A stretch of 16,960 bases of DNA, taken from contig NZ_JABBDR010000091.1 in NCBI RefSeq assembly GCF_018854495.1, positions 1-16,960 of the forward strand, written 5' to 3'. The notes beneath the pieces are model-generated. The model worked only from the letters and a program-made list of their open reading frames with translations. It was not told where the DNA came from and searched no databases. Position 1 is the stretch's first letter, and the number at the start of each line of letters is the position of its first letter. The DNA is from Acidithiobacillus ferruginosus (GTDB taxonomy: Bacteria; Pseudomonadota; Gammaproteobacteria; Acidithiobacillales; Acidithiobacillaceae). The position numbers were made by a program, and so were the translations under genes. Below, in pieces: positions 14,353-16,960 of the stretch.

Positions 14353-15668
14353 GATGAGGTTCTGGCTGTGGCAAAATTGGGGACAGTATGGGGTGCATGC
14401 TGCGGGAAATCAACGCCAAGGCTGCGCAAACCCTCGTACAACGCCTCAGGATCTCCCTGCCAGCGGCCTTCTCCGGCCTGTTCCTTGAGGATCAGCGCCG
14501 CACCGGCGATTTGCTCCGCGCCAATCAGGGCCTGGAATCTGGCGCGGGAACGTTCCGCCTGCTTCATGACGTTCTTGAAGGTGGCGGGGCCTCCGGTTAC
14601 CACGGAAATACCTGCATCCCGCAGCCGCTCGGCGATCCGCCACGCGCCGGCCACTGCAATATCCTCCAGTGCGCCGATAAACAGTAAAGGACGAGGCGCC
14701 TCTACCCCCCTCCCCTGCAGCGCCTGCAATGCCAGTAGTCTTTCAAGGCCCACGGCAAAGCCGATCGCCGGCGTATCAGCGCCACCTAACTGTGCGACCA
14801 AGCCGTCATAACGACCACCCGCCAGCACCGTGCCCTGGGCGCCAAGCGCGTCCGTCACCCATTCAAAAACCGTACGGTTGTAATAATCCAGGCCGCGTAC
14901 AAGGCTGTGATTGACCAGATACGGGATATCGAGCGCGGTCAGCAACGATTGCAGACTGGCAAAATGGGCGGCGGAGTCTTCGTCCAGATGATCCACCAAA
15001 TGCGGAGCCATGCGGGCAATCTCCTGACAGGCAGGCACCTTGCAATCGAGTACGCGCAGCGGGTTGCGCTCCATCCGTTCCCGACAGTCGGCACAGAGCT
15101 CCCCACGCCGCGGGCGCAGATAGTCCAGCAGCAGGGTTCGATAGTGGATACGCGCCGCCGGGCTCCCCAGTGAGTTGATCTGCAGCGAAGCGGTAACCCC
15201 GGCCGTCCGTAGAATCCGCGCCGACAGGGCGATAACCTCGGCATCAGTGCCCGCCGCAGGCAGCCCGAAAACCTCCACACCCAGTTGGTGAAACTGCCGG
15301 TAGCGGCCCTTTTGCGGACGTTCGTGCCGAAACATCGGCCCCATGTAATAATAACGTGGGGTCTGGCCCCGTATGCTCCGGGCCTGAATAGCTGCACGCA
15401 CGCATCCCGCTGTGCCCTCCGGCCGCAGGGTAAGACTGTCTCCATTGCGATCGGCGAAGGTGTACATCTCCTTCTGGACGATATCGGTGGCATCGCCAAT
15501 GGCACGGGCGAAGAGTTCCGTCGATTCCAGAAGAGGCAGACGCACCTCACCGTAGTCGTAGAGCGCCAGCAACATCCGCAGGTCACCTTCCAGCGCCTGC
15601 CACCCCGCGCTCTCCTCCGGAAAAATGTCATTCATACCACGTACCGCCTGCAACTCCTTACTCGCCAT
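14349..15668 (-). CDS. hisS: Histidyl-tRNA synthetase
   Basis: This class II synthetase attaches histidine to tRNA-His in the cytoplasm. The 439 residues (E. coli 424) carry the start QAVRGMNDIFPEE, motif 2 (about 107-132, with FRHERPQKGRYRQFHQ), the histidine-specific loop LVRGLDYYNRTVFEW (256-270), motif 3 AIGFAVGLERLL (301-312) and a C-terminal anticodon-binding domain (about 325-425). A cysteine set C192, C195, C209 and C214 in the insertion region is common in this enzyme. I start it at the ATG at 15668, with GGGAG upstream; a TTG at 15707 would extend it into ispG. It is 35 bases after ispG and overlaps the next gene. Confidence 0.97.
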   Translation of the reverse strand: MASKELQAVRGMNDIFPEESAGWQALEGDLRMLLALYDYGEVRLPLLESTELFARAIGDATDIVQKEMYTFADRNGDSLTLRPEGTAGCVRAAIQARSIRGQTPRYYYMGPMFRHERPQKGRYRQFHQLGVEVFGLPAAGTDAEVIALSARILRTAGVTASLQINSLGSPAARIHYRTLLLDYLRPRRGELCADCRERMERNPLRVLDCKVPACQEIARMAPHLVDHLDEDSAAHFASLQSLLTALDIPYLVNHSLVRGLDYYNRTVFEWVTDALGAQGTVLAGGRYDGLVAQLGGADTPAIGFAVGLERLLALQALQGRGVEAPRPLLFIGALEDIAVAGAWRIAERLRDAGISVVTGGPATFKNVMKQAERSRARFQALIGAEQIAGAALILKEQAGEGRWQGDPEALYEGLRSLGVDFPQHAPHTVPNFATARTSS

Positions 15669-15703
15669 GCCCGCTCCCGTTCTGCCGCACGGGAAGGTGG
15701 TGC

Positions 15704-16804
15704 TCAACCGTCATGGCGCGCCGCCTGCCGTTCAGCGATTTCCGCACGAATCCGCTTTTCGAGCACGTCGACGATATCGCTGTTCTCCACCCGGTCGACC
15801 TGCTTGCCCCGGTAGTAGAGAATGCTGCGCTTGTCACCGCCCGCCAGGCCGATATCCGCCTCCTTCGCCTCGCCGATGCCGTTCACCACGCAGCCGATCA
15901 CCGAAACGTCCATGGGCTCGAGAATGTCTTCCAGACGCGCTTCCAGGGCATTGATGGTGGTGATGACATCAAACTCCTGACGGGAGCAGGACGGGCAGGC
16001 GATCAGATTGATCCCCTTCTGACGCAGGTGCAGGCTTTTCAGGATATCGAAGCCGACGCGAATCTCCTCGACGGGATCCGCTGCGAGCGAAACCCGGATG
16101 GTATCGCCGATCCCATCCCGTAGGAGCAGGCCCAGCCCGATAGCGGATTTGACGGTGCCGGAGCGCAGGCCGCCGGCTTCGGTGATACCGAGATGCAGCG
16201 GGTAATCCACCTTTTCCGAGAGCTGGCGGTAAGCGCTCACAGCGAGAAAAATGTCGGAGGCCTTGACGCTGATCTTCACGTCATGAAAGTTCAACTCATC
16301 CAGAATGCTCACATGACGCAAGGCAGACTCCACCAGTGCCTCCGGCGTCGGTTCCCCATATTTCTCCTGGATATCCTTCTCCAGCGACCCTGCGTTGACG
16401 CCGATACGGATTGGGATGCCCTTGTCCTTGGCCATTTCCACCACCAACCGCGTTTTGTCCAGAGAGCCGATATTTCCGGGATTGATACGCAGGCCATCGA
16501 CACCATCTTCCATCACCTGCAAAGCGATGCGGTGATCGAAGTGGATGTCGGCGACCAGGGGGGTTTCCACCTGAGCGCGGATCGCCTTGAATGCCTCCGC
16601 AGCATCCATGCTGGGTACGGAGATCCGGACGATGTCGGCACCTACCGCCTCCAGGCGCCGGATTTGCGCGACGGTGGCCGCGATATCGCGGGTCTCGGTA
16701 TTGGTCATGCTTTGCACGCTGATCGGTGCATCGCCACCGATCGCTACCTTGCCAACGTGAATTTGCCGGGTCTTGCGACGCCGAATGGGAGATTCATGGT
16801 GCAT
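15704..16804 (-). CDS. ispG: 4-hydroxy-3-methylbut-2-enyl diphosphate synthase IspG (GcpE)
   Basis: IspG converts methylerythritol cyclodiphosphate to hydroxymethylbutenyl diphosphate, the penultimate step of the non-mevalonate isoprenoid pathway, using a [4Fe-4S] cluster. The 366 residues show the TIM-barrel half ([32 protein letters not shown]) and the cluster ligands C270 and C273 (CPSC), C305 (GCVVNG) and E312, at the same numbering as in E. coli. I start at the ATG at 16804, with GAGG six bases upstream; a TTG at 16846 gives a longer but unsupported version. The preceding partial frame overlaps it by 11 bases. Confidence 0.97.
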   Translation of the reverse strand: MHHESPIRRRKTRQIHVGKVAIGGDAPISVQSMTNTETRDIAATVAQIRRLEAVGADIVRISVPSMDAAEAFKAIRAQVETPLVADIHFDHRIALQVMEDGVDGLRINPGNIGSLDKTRLVVEMAKDKGIPIRIGVNAGSLEKDIQEKYGEPTPEALVESALRHVSILDELNFHDVKISVKASDIFLAVSAYRQLSEKVDYPLHLGITEAGGLRSGTVKSAIGLGLLLRDGIGDTIRVSLAADPVEEIRVGFDILKSLHLRQKGINLIACPSCSRQEFDVITTINALEARLEDILEPMDVSVIGCVVNGIGEAKEADIGLAGGDKRSILYYRGKQVDRVENSDIVDVLEKRIRAEIAERQAARHDG

Positions 16805-16960
16805 GGAAAGCCTCGCTGGAAACGGTTGCGGTACCAGATACCGCAACAGGTGGTGAAGTCATGCTAGCTACCGGTAGCGCAGGGGGGGACACCTGGCCAT
16901 GAGCGGCGGCTACCGCGTGAGTGATACCGTGGGGCACACCAGCGACGCTCGGCGTGGTGC
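16794..16960 (-). CDS. C-terminal end of a low-complexity protein in the rodZ position (partial)
   Basis: A minus-strand frame is open from the window edge for 54 codons and stops at 16794, overlapping the ispG start by 11 bases. Its residues are rich in Ala, Val, Thr, Pro and Ser (for example [19 protein letters not shown]). In E. coli and many relatives the gene before ispG is rodZ, an HTH and membrane protein for cell shape with a Pro/Thr/Ala-rich periplasmic part; position and composition fit that, but no diagnostic domain is in view. Confidence 0.5.
   Translation of the reverse strand, partial: TTPSVAGVPHGITHAVAAAHGQVSPPALPVASMTSPPVAVSGTATVSSEAFHAP

Overview
The window looks like chromosomal DNA of a GC-rich gammaproteobacterium-like chemolithotroph. 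Acidithiobacillus or a close relative is my best guess, from the look of the proteins (Cus-type efflux with a cysteine-free adaptor motif, a TauE/SafE carrier, a DUF2249-hemerythrin protein) plus the E. coli-like order ispG-hisS-yfgM-bamB-der. This is recognition by eye, not a database result. No mobile element, CRISPR array or rRNA is visible.

Layout. (1) Plus strand, bases 2-4277: the end of a CusB-type periplasmic adaptor gene, cut by the window edge, overlapping a complete CusA-type heavy-metal RND pump; together they export Cu(I)/Ag(I)-like ions. (2) A plus-strand tRNA-Leu(UAA) at 4442-4526. (3) Minus strand, 4556-6198: a TauE/SafE (TSUP) membrane carrier, a lipoprotein with a thioredoxin-like CPFC site (DsbG-like), and just upstream of it a well-initiated 18-codon reading frame that may be a leader peptide. 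(4) Plus strand, 6564-7328: a DUF2249 plus hemerythrin (HHE) protein, facing the pst genes. (5) Minus strand, 7349-10429: pstS-pstC-pstA, the binding protein and both permeases of the high-affinity phosphate ABC transporter, preceded by two tandem Pho boxes. No pstB or phoU follows pstA here. (6) Minus strand, 10792-16960: a tightly packed housekeeping operon read as a RodZ-position reading frame (partial), ispG, hisS, yfgM-like, bamB, der and a small four-helix membrane protein of unknown function. Most junctions overlap or nearly touch, which suggests translational coupling.

Genes working together: CusBA forms the inner part of a tripartite metal exporter whose outer-membrane partner is probably upstream of the window. 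PstSCA delivers phosphate under PhoB control but must take its ATPase from elsewhere. In the housekeeping operon, IspG makes isoprenoid precursor, HisS charges tRNA-His, the YfgM-like protein and BamB act in envelope protein export and outer-membrane assembly, and Der matures the 50S ribosome.

I found no clearly new multi-gene system. The most interesting items are the 18-codon leader-like frame before the DsbG-like gene, the pst operon without pstB, the unknown membrane gene coupled to der, and a hairpin-rich intergenic region between pstS and the der operon.
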